Source of the DNA: Mucilaginibacter sp. PAMC 26640
Lineage (GTDB): Bacteria; Bacteroidota; Bacteroidia; Sphingobacteriales; Sphingobacteriaceae
Length of the DNA stretch: 64,000 nucleotides
Direction of reading: 5' to 3'
Assembly (NCBI GenBank): GCA_001596135.1
Contig: CP014773.1
Location: forward strand, 3,038,001-3,102,000
The position numbers were made by a program, and so were the translations under genes. Shown piece after piece: positions 1 to 11,183 of the stretch. The notes below the pieces were generated by a model. The model had not been told where the DNA came from and searched no databases. It saw only the letters and a list, made by a program, of their open reading frames with translations. Each line of letters begins with the position of its first letter. Positions within the stretch are counted from its first letter, which is position 1.

Positions 1-2531
1 ATAGGCAGCGCTGAAATCCCTACCGATCCTATGCCTTTTGAAGCGGGGGATATGATGGTGATCCTGAAACCTAAAAGTGAATGGACATCAGCAAAAACTT
101 TCCCTGATTTATCAGAAAAAAGACCCATGCATTGTCGGCAGTACCCGGTATTCGCGTGGGCTTTCAGTTTCCTGTGCAAATGCGTTTTAACGAATTGATG
201 ACCGGTGCGCGCCAGGATGTGGTGTGTAAGATCTTCGGCGAAAATCTTGATTCGTTAACCAACTACGCGCACCGCTTAAACAATATTATTCAAACCGTGC
301 CGGGCGCAATAAACGTTTACGAAGAAACGGTTACCGGGATGCCCCAGGTAGTAATTCATTATAACCGGGATGCAATGGCGAAATATGGTTTAAATGTTCT
401 GGATATCAACCAGGCAGTAAATACCGCATTTGCCGGGCAGAGCGCCGGACAGGTTTTTGAAGGCGAAAAACGCTTTGACCTGGTAGTTCGTTTGGCCAAT
501 GAATCACGCCGGGATCTCACCGATATCCGTAATTTGTTGATTCCGACACCGGGCGGACAGCAGATCCCTATTTCGCAGGTGGCGCAGATAGAGGAAGTGG
601 AAGGAGTGAACCAGATACAGCGTGAAGATACCCGCAGGCGAATTGTGATTGGTTTTAATATCAGCGGTCGCGATGTACAATCTATCGTAAAGGAATTGCA
701 GCAAAAAGTGCAGCAGCAACTGAAATTACCGGCAGATTACAAATTGGTGTACGGCGGGAGTTTCGAAAATATGAATGGTGCCAAAGCCAGGCTTTCGGTA
801 GTGGTGCCCGTTGCATTGCTTATGATTTTTTTACTGCTCTATTTTGCCTTTAACTCTGTAAAACAGGGGTTACTCATCTATACAGCGATACCCTTATCTG
901 CCACCGGTGGCATTTTCGCTTTATGGATCCGAGATCTTCCTTTCAGCATCTCCGCAGGTGTGGGCTTTATTGCCTTGTTTGGTGTTGCTGTTCTCAATGG
1001 CATACTACTGGTATCGGAATTCAACCGGCTTAAAAACGAGGGGGAAACAGACATCCGAACCATTGTGATGACTGCCACCCGATCAAAATTACGGGCTTTA
1101 CTCATGACTGCGTTGGTACCGTCGCTTGGTTTTATCCCAATGGCTATAAGTAATGGCGCGGGAGGTGCAGTTCAAAAGCCACTGGCTACCGTGGTTATAG
1201 GCGGCTTAATCATATCAACTATGCTAACCTTATTCGTACTACCCATTTTTTATATTCTTTTTGAAAAAGGCTTTAAGTTTTTCCGGGCAGTACCTAAAAC
1301 AGCGGTAACAACTTTATTGCTTTGCTTTGTGGGTTACAGTGCTTCAGCGCAAACTACATTAACGCTGGAACAGGCAAGCGAGCGTTTAAAAACAAATAAT
1401 CTGGCAATTCAGGCAGCGGTACTGAATGAACAATATAGTAAGGCTTTATTGCCTGCTTCATTTGACCTGGACAGGATTGCGCTGGGTATGGAATATGGAC
1501 AGCTGAACAGTACCGTTAAAGACACACGGTTTTCCGTCATGCAAGGCTTCCAGTTCCCTACCGTTTACGCCCGGGAGCGGGCTGTTTCAAAAGCAAATAT
1601 AACCATTGCTAAAAGTGAGACAAATAACCGGTTGGCTGATTTGCAGACCGAACTGAAGCAAGTATTTTACAGTTTGTTGGTGATGACCCAAAAGCAAAAG
1701 GTGCTTATGCAAGCCGATAGTATTTACGGCCGTTTTTTGGAGAAGGCAAACAACAGGTTCAAAGCCGGCGACGCTGACAGGTTGGAAACCGCGACTGCAG
1801 CCAATCAACGTATCCTCATTTCGGTACAGCTTAAAAACCTGCTGACGGATAAAAACATTTACCAAAACAGATTGCGCCTCTTAACCAATAGTGCCGGCCC
1901 GGTTACCCCTTTGGCGGATAGTATTATTTATACTGCCCCGGTTATTAGTTTAAATGCGTCTTCAACCGCAAGCAATGCACAATTACAACTGCAACAAGCT
2001 AAAATAGTGCAAAGTAATGCCTCCTATCGATTGCAAAAGAACAAGTGGCTTCCAAGCCTTAATATCGGGTATGCAAACATGTCGTTAAGGGGTTGGCAAA
2101 GCTTACCTGATCATACCGACCGCTTTTTTGAAAAAGGAGATCGCTTTCAATCTGTTACTGCAGGTGTCGGCATCCCTCTTTTCTTTGGAGCTCAACTGGC
2201 GCGCACCAGGGCGGCTAAAACTCAAGTGGGGATACAACAAAAAGAACTGGAGTATCTGAAGGCCCGGGTTGACAATGATTTGGCCAATGCCTATGAAACC
2301 TACTACCGTAACCTGGAACTGATCCGCACTTACCAAACAGCGTTATTACCTAACAGTGCTGCTATAATCAATTCTGCATCCAAACGGCTTGCAGGTGGCG
2401 ATATAGACTACCTTAACTGGGTTATCTTAGTCAATCAATCATTTGATACACGCGGACAGTACTACCAGGCCGTGCAACAGTTTAACGAAGCTGTATTCGA
2501 AATAGAAAAACTACAAGGAAACACTTACTAA
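1..2531 (+). CDS. CusA/CzcA-type RND efflux pump fused to TolC-like outer-membrane protein, 5' partial, one frameshift
   Basis: This is the C-terminal half of a heavy-metal RND inner-membrane transporter joined in one chain to a TolC-family outer-membrane factor. RND pumps of this group use proton flow to export monovalent or divalent metal ions. Frame 1 from base 1 reads a typical CusA porter segment (IPTDPMPFEAGDMM) to about base 120. The rest (QMRFNELMTG, the GFIALFGVAVLNG transmembrane segment, ILFEKG end) is in the third frame from about base 120. The switch lies in a run of six A at 116-121; seven would restore one frame. The RND part ends near 1275. A signal-peptide-like stretch (about 1306-1353, ending SASAQ) precedes the TolC repeat region to 2531. 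RND-TolC fusions are known in Bacteroidota. The adaptor gene follows after 9 bases. The frameshift may be a homopolymer error or a real lesion. Confidence 0.85.
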
Positions 2532-2540
2532 AAAATTTAT

Positions 2541-3689
2541 ATGCAAAACATTAAATTAAAAATGATACTGGTACTGATACCAGCCATATTAGAGACAGCA
2601 TGTAACAGCAAACCTGAAAAACAACCGGAAGTTGATAAGAAGGAAAATACTAATCAAGCTGATCAAAACAAGATAAGCCTGACCAGTGAGCAGATCAGGA
2701 ACGCCGGGATGGAGATAGGGGCGGTAACGCATAAAGCTATGCACTCACTCATCAAAGTAAACGGTACTGTGGATGTACCGCCCGAAAATGTACACACGGT
2801 AAGCTTCCCATTGAGTGGCTATGTTAAAAGTAGTAAACTGATACCCGGTATGCAGGTAACAAAAGGCCAGTTACTGGCCGTTTTGGAAGATCAGGCCTTT
2901 ATCCAGATGCAACAGGATTACCTTGCGGCAAAGGCACGGCTGGAATTTAATGAAGCTGATTATAATAGACAGGCAGAACTCAATAAAAGCCAATCTAACA
3001 GCCAGCGTGTTTTACAGCAATCTAAAGCTGATTTTGAAACTCAAAAAGTGTTAACCCGTTCATTAGGCGAAAAACTGCGTTTAATAGGCATCAACCCAAA
3101 CCGGCTAAATGAAAGCAGCATTTCACGGTCGGTAGCCATCTACGCCCCGTTGACAGGCTATGTGAGTAAGGTCAATATCAATCCTGGAAAGTATGTGGCG
3201 CCCTCAGACGTTCTTTTTGAACTGATAGATCCGACTGAAGTGCATATAGATCTCCAGGTATTTGAAAGTGATGCCCATCTTTTACACAAAGGGCAAAAAG
3301 TGATGTGTTCTTCAAACGCTGATCCTGACAAGAAATATCCAGCCATGATCGAACTTATAACACACAACCTTAACGAAAATAATGCTCTTGAAGTGCATTG
3401 CCATTTAGTAAACCCCACCCGTGATTTGTTGCCGGGTAGTTTCGTTAATGCTGAGATTGCTGTAAATGATCAGCAGTCTTTTGCCGTCCCGGATGAGGCT
3501 TTAGTAAGCTGGGAAGGTAAACATTACCTCTTTTTAGCCAGTGGTAATAATTTTGCCATGAAGGCTGTGGAGTTAGGTAGCGCAGTGGATGGCTTTACTG
3601 CTATTATTTCGAAACTACCAGATACACCCATCGTCACAAAAAACGCCTACACTTTATTAACCATGCTAAAAAACAAGGGGGAGGAGTAA
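2541..3689 (+). CDS. CusB/HlyD-family periplasmic adaptor lipoprotein of RND efflux system
   Basis: Membrane-fusion protein of 382 residues that links the RND pump to the outer-membrane channel. The N-terminus has a signal sequence ending in a lipobox (LETAC, Cys about residue 21), so it is probably a lipoprotein. The first barrel-sandwich half is at about residues 75-125 (GYVKSSKLIPGMQVTKGQLL), followed by a helical hairpin (about 125-180) and the second half (YAPLTGYVSKVNINPGKYV). A beta-barrel segment comes next. The length is usual for CusB/CzcB adaptors. It starts 9 bases after the fused CusA-TolC gene, so the two are surely co-transcribed. The metal cannot be told from the sequence; I see no CusF-like domain. 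Confidence 0.88.
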   Translation: MQNIKLKMILVLIPAILETACNSKPEKQPEVDKKENTNQADQNKISLTSEQIRNAGMEIGAVTHKAMHSLIKVNGTVDVPPENVHTVSFPLSGYVKSSKLIPGMQVTKGQLLAVLEDQAFIQMQQDYLAAKARLEFNEADYNRQAELNKSQSNSQRVLQQSKADFETQKVLTRSLGEKLRLIGINPNRLNESSISRSVAIYAPLTGYVSKVNINPGKYVAPSDVLFELIDPTEVHIDLQVFESDAHLLHKGQKVMCSSNADPDKKYPAMIELITHNLNENNALEVHCHLVNPTRDLLPGSFVNAEIAVNDQQSFAVPDEALVSWEGKHYLFLASGNNFAMKAVELGSAVDGFTAIISKLPDTPIVTKNAYTLLTMLKNKGEE

Positions 3690-3692
3690 AGC

Positions 3693-4082
3693 ATGCCAAA
3701 ATATAAAATCATTGCAAAGGCGTTTTTATTGGCAATTACAATTCTAAGCCTGGCCGCCTGCAAAGACGATTTAAACGGTAACGGAACAATTAATGTAAAG
3801 GTAATTCACCAGGAGTTACAAGTTGGCCAGGCCCTTGTTTATTTAAATAGGGACAGTACGTATCATCCGGATAGCCTACACGATGAATTTGATAAAAAGG
3901 AACGTGCCGATGCAGTTGGCGAGGTGCACTTTGACAATATCGAACCCGGCAGGTACTACCTATTTGCTGAAGGTAGGGAAACAGGCAAAAACACAATTGT
4001 TAGAGGCATTGATAGCGTGATTGTCAACAAACGTCAGCGCCAAAATGCTTACGATGTGCGTATCAGAACTTCATTAAAATAG
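3693..4082 (+). CDS. small lipoprotein with carboxypeptidase-regulatory-like fold, function unknown
   Basis: A 129-residue protein with a clear lipoprotein signal (lipobox LAAC, Cys about residue 23). The mature part has short beta strands and a segment (EVHFDNIEPGRYYLFAEG) that resembles the carboxypeptidase-regulatory/transthyretin-like fold of many Bacteroidota lipoproteins; this is inference from the pattern. It begins 3 bases after the CusB stop, so it is the last gene of the efflux operon and may act in the envelope near the pump. No catalytic or metal-binding motif is obvious. Confidence 0.7.
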   Translation: MPKYKIIAKAFLLAITILSLAACKDDLNGNGTINVKVIHQELQVGQALVYLNRDSTYHPDSLHDEFDKKERADAVGEVHFDNIEPGRYYLFAEGRETGKNTIVRGIDSVIVNKRQRQNAYDVRIRTSLK

Positions 4083-4172
4083 TAGTTCCTAATCATTCAA
4101 TTGATAAAGATAATGCAGAGATCATTTAACTGTAAATATATGATCATGCTGTTAATCTAAATTAGTGTATTA

Positions 4173-4370
4173 TCAATCGATAAGTTGTTTGACAAGGGTT
4201 TTAGGCAGTGAATATTCCGGGTGACTCAAACCATCTCGTGCGCTTTGCGTGGTTGATGCATTCGGAATATCCACTTTATAAGGCAAATTACCGAATAGTC
4301 CCGGCGAGCCTGTAGCAGTTTGCAGAGGCATACAAATAGCCAGTCTGCGCGGATTCGCTGCAGCAATCAC
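4173..4370 (-). pseudogene. possible C-terminal remnant of an unidentified gene
   Basis: A 65-codon open stretch with plausible protein composition (LFGNLPYKVDIPNA, then LSHPEYSLPKTLVKQLID and a stop) but no convincing start. It looks like the tail of a longer enzyme whose front is missing. I could not name the family. It sits in the 389-base gap between the convergent efflux operon and the sugar dehydrogenase gene. It may also be chance. Confidence 0.25.
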
Positions 4371-4471
4371 TCACGAATTGCTGGTTGAGTAATTCATTAA
4401 TTATAAACTTTTAAAGGTAGATATCTTTTAGCCATTGACGAATTAGCTGGTATAAACTGAAAGGTGGAACG

Positions 4472-6679
4472 CTATTCCTTAAGCATTTTTCTCAGATATT
4501 TTTTCCCATCGTAAGTGATATTGACAACGTACAGGCCGTTACGAAATGTTGTTGTATTAACTGCTATTTTGTTTTCGCCTTTCAGCAACTTTAGCCGGTT
4601 TTGGTACACTTCGAGGCCCTGCAAATCAGTTATGCTAATACTTGCAGCCCCATTGTTCACCGCGACCAAAGCGATAGTTAAAATATCTTTTGCCGGATTT
4701 GGGTATAATTGCAGGCCGCTATTTAACGAATCGATTTGCATTAATGAGCTGTTGTTTTCCAAGGCCAGCGCCGGTGCGGCTTGCAGGTAAGGTGCTAACC
4801 TGGTACAGGGTATCGGCAATTCGGTAACTCCATTAGGCAATTGCCATTTAACAGATAGATTATCATTCCCGGTGCTTTCTTTCTGCAAGGCTTCTATATA
4901 GTATTTTTTACCGGCAGTGAGTTTAATTAGTGCCGACTGTTGAGAAGGGAATTTGGTAAATACCCGCGAAGCGGTATAGCTAGTTACGGTTGCAATTTTC
5001 TTTTTTGCAGCAACGGTCGAGTCGGTGCTCAGCCATAACTCCGCTGCATCGTCTGCAGCTAGCCAGAATGTATAATTACCAGTAATGGGCGGAACAATGT
5101 AGCCACGGATCCGCACACCGTAGTTGTCTCCAACCCCAAGCGGGGCTTCGAAGGAGGTGAGCTTTGTCATGGAGCTGGGCTTAGTTGGGTAATTAGAATT
5201 ACTGGTCAGATCACTTATCTTATTCCCCGGAATGTTGTTGTACTGTTCGCGCGTGATGTAAGCATTCGGACCACAGGCCGTGGATTTGGGCAATTCTACC
5301 TTCCAGATTTTGGGCGACGACCCACCATATTCTATCACATAAATATTGTTGTCAACCATTTCGGCATCTACCGGGTTATGAAAGCCGCCCACTATACGCT
5401 GAGTTTGCATTTTATAATTATCCGTTGCAGCATCATATATCAATTGAATATGCAGGATGTCTTCCCCGGGGTCGTTAAACGGTCCCACTTCGGCAGATGT
5501 TTTGTCCGCCCCTTTTGTCCAGCCCATAACAAATCCATGACCTTTAAATTCGTCAATCAAAAGGCTGTCCCTGTCAAACACCAATCCTAATGGCGACCGG
5601 TGGCTTGTAAAAGTTCCAAACTTTAGTCCTTCGCCATTGGCGTCCTTAACAATCCCATCTACCGGGTCGCGGTATTTATCTGCATAACTCCCGATATTAA
5701 TTATTGGGGAGGTAAAGGCTCTTTTAGGTCGTTTTGGGTAATTAGGGTCATTATAAAAAAAGCCCCGTTGTGCGGCACTGCTGCGCGGGTCAATCAATTT
5801 GTCATTTGCAGGATTATAGCCAGCGAATTGCATAGGCGTTTCGTTGCCGCCCATCACCCAGGGGAAACCATAAAACCGGCCTTGCCGTATCCAGTTCAGT
5901 TCATCCGGATCATCCCGGTCGCCTGAGTTTTCGCAGCCGTACAAATTGCCGTCAGGCCCGAAAGCCAGGTCGAAAGAGTTGCGTGTCCCGTCGGCATACA
6001 GATACCCTGAGCTTACCTGCCTGGCAGAATCATTGGGTAAGATAACGTTGGTGGAATTGATAGGGATTCGAAAGATGGCGGAGGTAAGCGGCTCTTCCCT
6101 CAATCCCGGTTTTAAGCCCGCACGAGTTTGAATTTCCCCATGGTCTGTTCTTGATCCGCTGCTGATAAAAAGGTAACTACTATCCGGGCTCACTGCGATG
6201 CCACTGTAACCGTGGTTGTATGCGGTATTGGTGTAGCCATATTTTTCAGTAGTCAATACAGGAGTCCAAACTCTCGTTCCATTGCTTTGTAAAACGCCTT
6301 TCACTATTTTACCCTCGTAACTAATGCTATCGGCATTGCGGTTGCCAATTAAATAAAGCGTCTTGCCTTTAAAAGCCATCCCCTGCAAAAGCGTAATCTG
6401 ATGGTCGGTTTTGGTAGCTATCAGCACGCTGCTATTCGTACCGTTTTTGGTTACTACTTCGTACACATTTCCATTTTGATTGATATATACCAGATGGCCG
6501 GTGGCCGGATCACGCGCTAGCCTCGAACAACCTGCAGGTACGTTAATAACGGGCGTAACCTTGATATCAGCCCTTACAGCCGTTGGCGTTTGTGCGTTTG
6601 CCAAGCTTATGCTAAATACCAATACAGCAATTGGTAAGAACAGACCTAAAAATTGTATTCGATCGTATCTATTTATCAT
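4472..6679 (-). CDS. secreted PQQ-type sugar dehydrogenase-like protein with PA14 domain and T9SS C-terminal tail
   Basis: A 735-residue exoprotein. The signal peptide is at residues 1-30 (ends SLANAQ). Residues about 40-460 form a beta-propeller resembling the soluble glucose/sorbosone dehydrogenase family (ARDPATGHLVYINQNGNVYEV; LAFGPDGNLYGCENSGDRDD), which oxidises sugars with PQQ. Residues about 480-620 look like a PA14 carbohydrate-binding domain (GNYTFWLAADDAAELWLS). The last 80 residues are a type IX secretion type A sorting domain (LYPNPAKDILTIALV, ending YLRKMLKE), so it should be exported and anchored or released at the surface. It stands alone on this strand next to the arabinoxylan enzymes. 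Substrate and true PQQ dependence are not shown by the sequence. Confidence 0.82.
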   Translation of the reverse strand: MINRYDRIQFLGLFLPIAVLVFSISLANAQTPTAVRADIKVTPVINVPAGCSRLARDPATGHLVYINQNGNVYEVVTKNGTNSSVLIATKTDHQITLLQGMAFKGKTLYLIGNRNADSISYEGKIVKGVLQSNGTRVWTPVLTTEKYGYTNTAYNHGYSGIAVSPDSSYLFISSGSRTDHGEIQTRAGLKPGLREEPLTSAIFRIPINSTNVILPNDSARQVSSGYLYADGTRNSFDLAFGPDGNLYGCENSGDRDDPDELNWIRQGRFYGFPWVMGGNETPMQFAGYNPANDKLIDPRSSAAQRGFFYNDPNYPKRPKRAFTSPIINIGSYADKYRDPVDGIVKDANGEGLKFGTFTSHRSPLGLVFDRDSLLIDEFKGHGFVMGWTKGADKTSAEVGPFNDPGEDILHIQLIYDAATDNYKMQTQRIVGGFHNPVDAEMVDNNIYVIEYGGSSPKIWKVELPKSTACGPNAYITREQYNNIPGNKISDLTSNSNYPTKPSSMTKLTSFEAPLGVGDNYGVRIRGYIVPPITGNYTFWLAADDAAELWLSTDSTVAAKKKIATVTSYTASRVFTKFPSQQSALIKLTAGKKYYIEALQKESTGNDNLSVKWQLPNGVTELPIPCTRLAPYLQAAPALALENNSSLMQIDSLNSGLQLYPNPAKDILTIALVAVNNGAASISITDLQGLEVYQNRLKLLKGENKIAVNTTTFRNGLYVVNITYDGKKYLRKMLKE

Positions 6680-7344
6680 GATATGGAGTTTGGTAGGTTC
6701 ACATGAAGGATGAGAATAGGGGGGGGATTCTCACGAAATTATTATCTTATAATTAATGCGGCCTGGTTTATAAATAAATCTACAAGATCGAATTTGGAAT
6801 ATTGTCAATTTTTGTGAAATGTATAAATGGATGTGGCAATACCACATTATTGGGCTAAAGCAGAAGAGCTATTTAATATAGCACCGGAATTGGTTAGTCT
6901 CTAAAACGCTATGAAAGACGAATCTGGCAAAATGACGCGAGTAATGAATAATAAATGAGTTAATTATTTGGGGGATTATTCTACCTGCCTAAATAGCCAT
7001 TGTCCGGGCAACGTGTACTGAAAATTTCTTTGGAATAAAGAGGAGAGGTGAAGATGGGCAGGGGGTGCGGTAACTTAACTACTGTCATAAAATTGGGGAT
7101 TGGTGTTTAATTACAATGGTGTTATGCGCCAAGACCTATTAGCTTTGGTTCGATCAAAAGCAGGCTATCCCGGGCATTTTAACATGTATTGGCCCAAAAT
7201 TTCATGAATTGCGCACTGGACGCAGATTTTACTTATCTGGCAGACTGCATTAATCCTAACGTAGTATTTAGCTGTCAACTTCCAGTTTAAGCCTCACGAG
7301 TTACCAGCGCGATAGATATTTAAACAGCCTGCAACAAATGTTAA
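6680..7344. other. non-coding interval upstream of the sugar dehydrogenase gene
   Basis: Read on both strands, this stretch has no convincing ORF. It must hold the promoter of the minus-strand dehydrogenase gene, but I could not find a TAnnTTTG box with confidence. A run of eight G lies about 40 bases upstream of that gene's start codon. Nothing else recognisable. Confidence 0.5.
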
Positions 7345-7379
7345 ACTATTAGCTACCGCGTAACGCGATAGCTAATAGT
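7345..7379. terminator. long hairpin between minus-strand genes
   Basis: Inverted repeat: an 11-bp arm ACTATTAGCTA, one mismatch, a second CGCG/CGCG arm, and a 3-base loop. It lies about 80 bases beyond the stop of the minus-strand esterase gene. It has no strong T tract on either side, so it could be a terminator, an mRNA-stabilising hairpin, or an operator-like site. Confidence 0.45.
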
Positions 7380-7459
7380 ATAGTGAGCATTATTTAATAT
7401 GAATGCACATTTTCATTTTAATATCATTTGGATCTATTGCTAAGTTTAATACGGCACTG

Positions 7460-8703
<1,244 letters not shown>

Positions 8704-8830
8704 ATTTTCAGCATTTATCGCATATTTCGATTGATAGGTAATTCTACATTTATTCATTGAATGTGTGGTTGCATTGCATGTTAAACGAGCATAATTTAAC
8801 AGGAAGCTGTGCAAACAACCCAACTCCGTT

Positions 8831-8856
8831 ATTAAATCGATTGCAATCAATTTAAT
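8831..8856. promoter_or_regulatory. 26-bp imperfect palindrome, putative operator
   Basis: The sequence around GATTGCAATC is symmetrical over 26 bases, with one mismatched pair. It contains AATCGATT, the half-site style common to LacI-family operators. It lies about 180 bases upstream of the GH51 gene. Confidence 0.5.
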
Positions 8857-8951
8857 TGGCGTATAGCGCCAAGTTTGATAGCTAATCTGTTGACGAAGAA
8901 GCCCATTTAAATGTCTTTCGCAGGTTTTTATTTCGCCCATGAATTTTTTTA

Positions 8952-8965
8952 AACAATCGATTGTT
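8952..8965. promoter_or_regulatory. perfect palindrome AACAATCGATTGTT overlapping the GH51 promoter -33 element
   Basis: A 14-bp perfect palindrome with a central CG, the form expected for a LacI-family operator (inference). It covers the putative -33 element of the GH51 promoter (ATTG at 8960-8963), so a bound protein would block RNA polymerase. No regulator gene for it lies in the window. Confidence 0.55.
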
Positions 8966-8989
8966 AAATAAAAAATCCTGTTACATTTG
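8960..8989 (+). promoter_or_regulatory. Bacteroidota-type promoter for the GH51 gene
   Basis: The -7 box TACATTTG (8982-8989) matches TAnnTTTG fully. The -33 element ATTG (8960-8963) matches TTTG at 3 of 4 bases, with 18 bases between them. The expected transcript start, near 8996, gives a leader of about 40 bases before the ATG at 9036. Confidence 0.6.
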
Positions 8990-9035
8990 CTAACCAATTT
9001 AAGTGTCTAAAACACAATTAATAATCCAAAAATAA

Positions 9036-11150
9036 ATGATGAAGAAGGCATGTACCACGTTAAGCTTATGCGTTTTTTTGTTTACCGCAACAAAGTTAAT
9101 AGCGCAAAATCCTAAATTAACACTTCAATTAAGCAAGCCAGGTGTTACTGTTAGCAAGCAATTATATGGGCTGATGACAGAGGAGATCAACCATTCTTAT
9201 GATGGTGGCGTGTATGCGGAATTGCTAAGGAACCGAATATTTAAAGATAACGCAAAAAGTCCGGAAGCCTGGAACCTTGTTCAGGAAGGGAAGGCCGGGA
9301 GCTCCATACATTTGGTTGCCGGAGATCCTGACAACGTCTCGATGGATCAGCGGGGGCACGCCATCAACAGTGCACTGACAACTTGTTTAAAACTGGTTGT
9401 TGAAACGGATGGGGGCAGGGCGGGCATTGCCAACGATGGCTATTGGGGAATACCTGTGAAACCGAATACCGTTTACCAGGCCTCGTTTTATATTAAAGGT
9501 TTAGGCAGTACGCCTCCCCGTCGCCGTCCGGATGGCTCAGCCTCAAGTTCTGACGCTCCTTTTATCGAAAACAATACAGCCGGGCCAATAACCGTAAGTA
9601 TAGAAAGCAGCGATGGTAAAACCGTTTACGCTTCCGGAGAGGTTGCCTTGCAAAAAAGTAATTATTGGAAAAAGTATCAATTGCAGTTACGTACGGCATC
9701 TAATGTTAAGCCCACAGCAGATGCCCGCTTTGTAATTTCTACCAACCGTAAGGGGATTTACTACTTTAATCTGGTATCACTATTCCCACCTACTTATAAC
9801 AATAGGATTAATGGTAACAGGATAGATATTATGAAGTTATTGGCCGATATGAAACCGGCTTTTTTAAGATTTCCGGGTGGTAATTTCCTGGAAGGGCCAA
9901 AGTTAACAGACGCTTTTCCATGGAAAACAACTTTAGGGCCTCTTGAAAGCCGGCCGGGCCATAAAGGTTCATGGGGTTACCGTGCAACCGACGGAATGGG
10001 TTTACTTGAGTTTTTAGAATGGTGTGAAGACATAAATATGGAACCTTTATTGGCCGTGTATGCAGGTTATTCGCTCGATGGCGACCATGTGGATGCGGGG
10101 CCGTTATTGAAGCCATATATTGACGATGCTTTAAATGAAATTGAATATATTACGGGAGATACGCACACTTATTGGGGTGCCAGGCGAGCTGCTGACGGCC
10201 ACCCTGCTCCATTTAAATTGCGGTACGTAGAAATCGGGAATGAAGATGGTTTTGACGCATCGGGAAGCTATGATGGGCGTTACGCGCAGTTTAATGACGC
10301 TATTAAAGCCAAATATCCGGCTTTCCAGTGTATTGCAACTATTGGAGGTAGGGATTTTCTGGGCGTTCGCGGTAAATTAACTATACGCAAGCCCGAAATT
10401 GTTGACGAGCATTATTATCGTAACGCCTGGGAAATGGAGGAGGATGCCGCCCATTATGATAATTACGACAGGAAAGGTTTTAAAGTATTTGTTGGCGAAT
10501 GGGCAACAAGAGAAGGTGCACCTACAACTAACCTGAATGCAGCCCTCGGCGACGCCGCATGGATGACAGGTATGGAACGTAATTCTGACCTGGTTATCAT
10601 GTCGTGTTACGCGCCGCTATTTGTAAATGTTAATAAGGCTACTTCAACCATATCAAAGGCCTGGCAGTGGGATTCAGACTTGATCGGGTACAATGCGCTA
10701 ACAAGTTTTGGTTCCCCGTCTTATTATGTGCAAAAAATATTTAACAACTATATAGGCAATAGGGTTGTACCCTTAACTAGCACCAATATCCCCACCCAAA
10801 CCAGGTCTGCAACGAAAAGAGACAGTGCGGCTAACAAAAAGCCACCAACCATACCAGCCATGTTTTTTGTAGCCACTAATGACACAAAAACGGGTAAGAT
10901 ATTTTTGAAGGTGGTAAATGTTACCGGTAAACCGCAGCAGGTTGATATTGAACTAAACGGAGCTGTTAAAGTGTCCCCGAATGGCACACTTGTCGTAGTA
11001 AAAGGCGATAAACCTGAAGATACGAATACCATTGACGATCCTGCGAAGATAGTTCCGACTACATCGGTTGTAAACGGGATTAGCAAAAAGTTTACAAAAA
11101 CGTTCGCCCCGTATTCTATAAACATTCTTCAAATTAACACTACTAAATAA
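9036..11150 (+). CDS. GH51 alpha-L-arabinofuranosidase, secreted
   Basis: A 704-residue enzyme that releases terminal alpha-L-arabinose from arabinoxylan or arabinan. The signal peptide is at residues 1-24 (ends KLIAQ). A carbohydrate-binding-like beta domain (about 60-250) precedes the GH51 barrel. The acid/base Glu403 lies in EIGNEDGF and the nucleophile Glu488 in VGEWAT, both in the expected context. A C-terminal beta domain ends near residue 700. Two ATGs start the gene in tandem. It is followed by two GH43 genes, so it leads a hemicellulose-degrading cluster, and it has an operator-like palindrome over its promoter. Confidence 0.92.
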   Translation: MMKKACTTLSLCVFLFTATKLIAQNPKLTLQLSKPGVTVSKQLYGLMTEEINHSYDGGVYAELLRNRIFKDNAKSPEAWNLVQEGKAGSSIHLVAGDPDNVSMDQRGHAINSALTTCLKLVVETDGGRAGIANDGYWGIPVKPNTVYQASFYIKGLGSTPPRRRPDGSASSSDAPFIENNTAGPITVSIESSDGKTVYASGEVALQKSNYWKKYQLQLRTASNVKPTADARFVISTNRKGIYYFNLVSLFPPTYNNRINGNRIDIMKLLADMKPAFLRFPGGNFLEGPKLTDAFPWKTTLGPLESRPGHKGSWGYRATDGMGLLEFLEWCEDINMEPLLAVYAGYSLDGDHVDAGPLLKPYIDDALNEIEYITGDTHTYWGARRAADGHPAPFKLRYVEIGNEDGFDASGSYDGRYAQFNDAIKAKYPAFQCIATIGGRDFLGVRGKLTIRKPEIVDEHYYRNAWEMEEDAAHYDNYDRKGFKVFVGEWATREGAPTTNLNAALGDAAWMTGMERNSDLVIMSCYAPLFVNVNKATSTISKAWQWDSDLIGYNALTSFGSPSYYVQKIFNNYIGNRVVPLTSTNIPTQTRSATKRDSAANKKPPTIPAMFFVATNDTKTGKIFLKVVNVTGKPQQVDIELNGAVKVSPNGTLVVVKGDKPEDTNTIDDPAKIVPTTSVVNGISKKFTKTFAPYSINILQINTTK

Positions 11151-11183
11151 TTAATAAGCGTTGCATGATTATTTTCGATTGAT

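Noticed and set aside
10748..11125. 125-codon minus-strand ORF inside GH51
   Set aside because: It is the antisense shadow of a well-supported GH51 gene.
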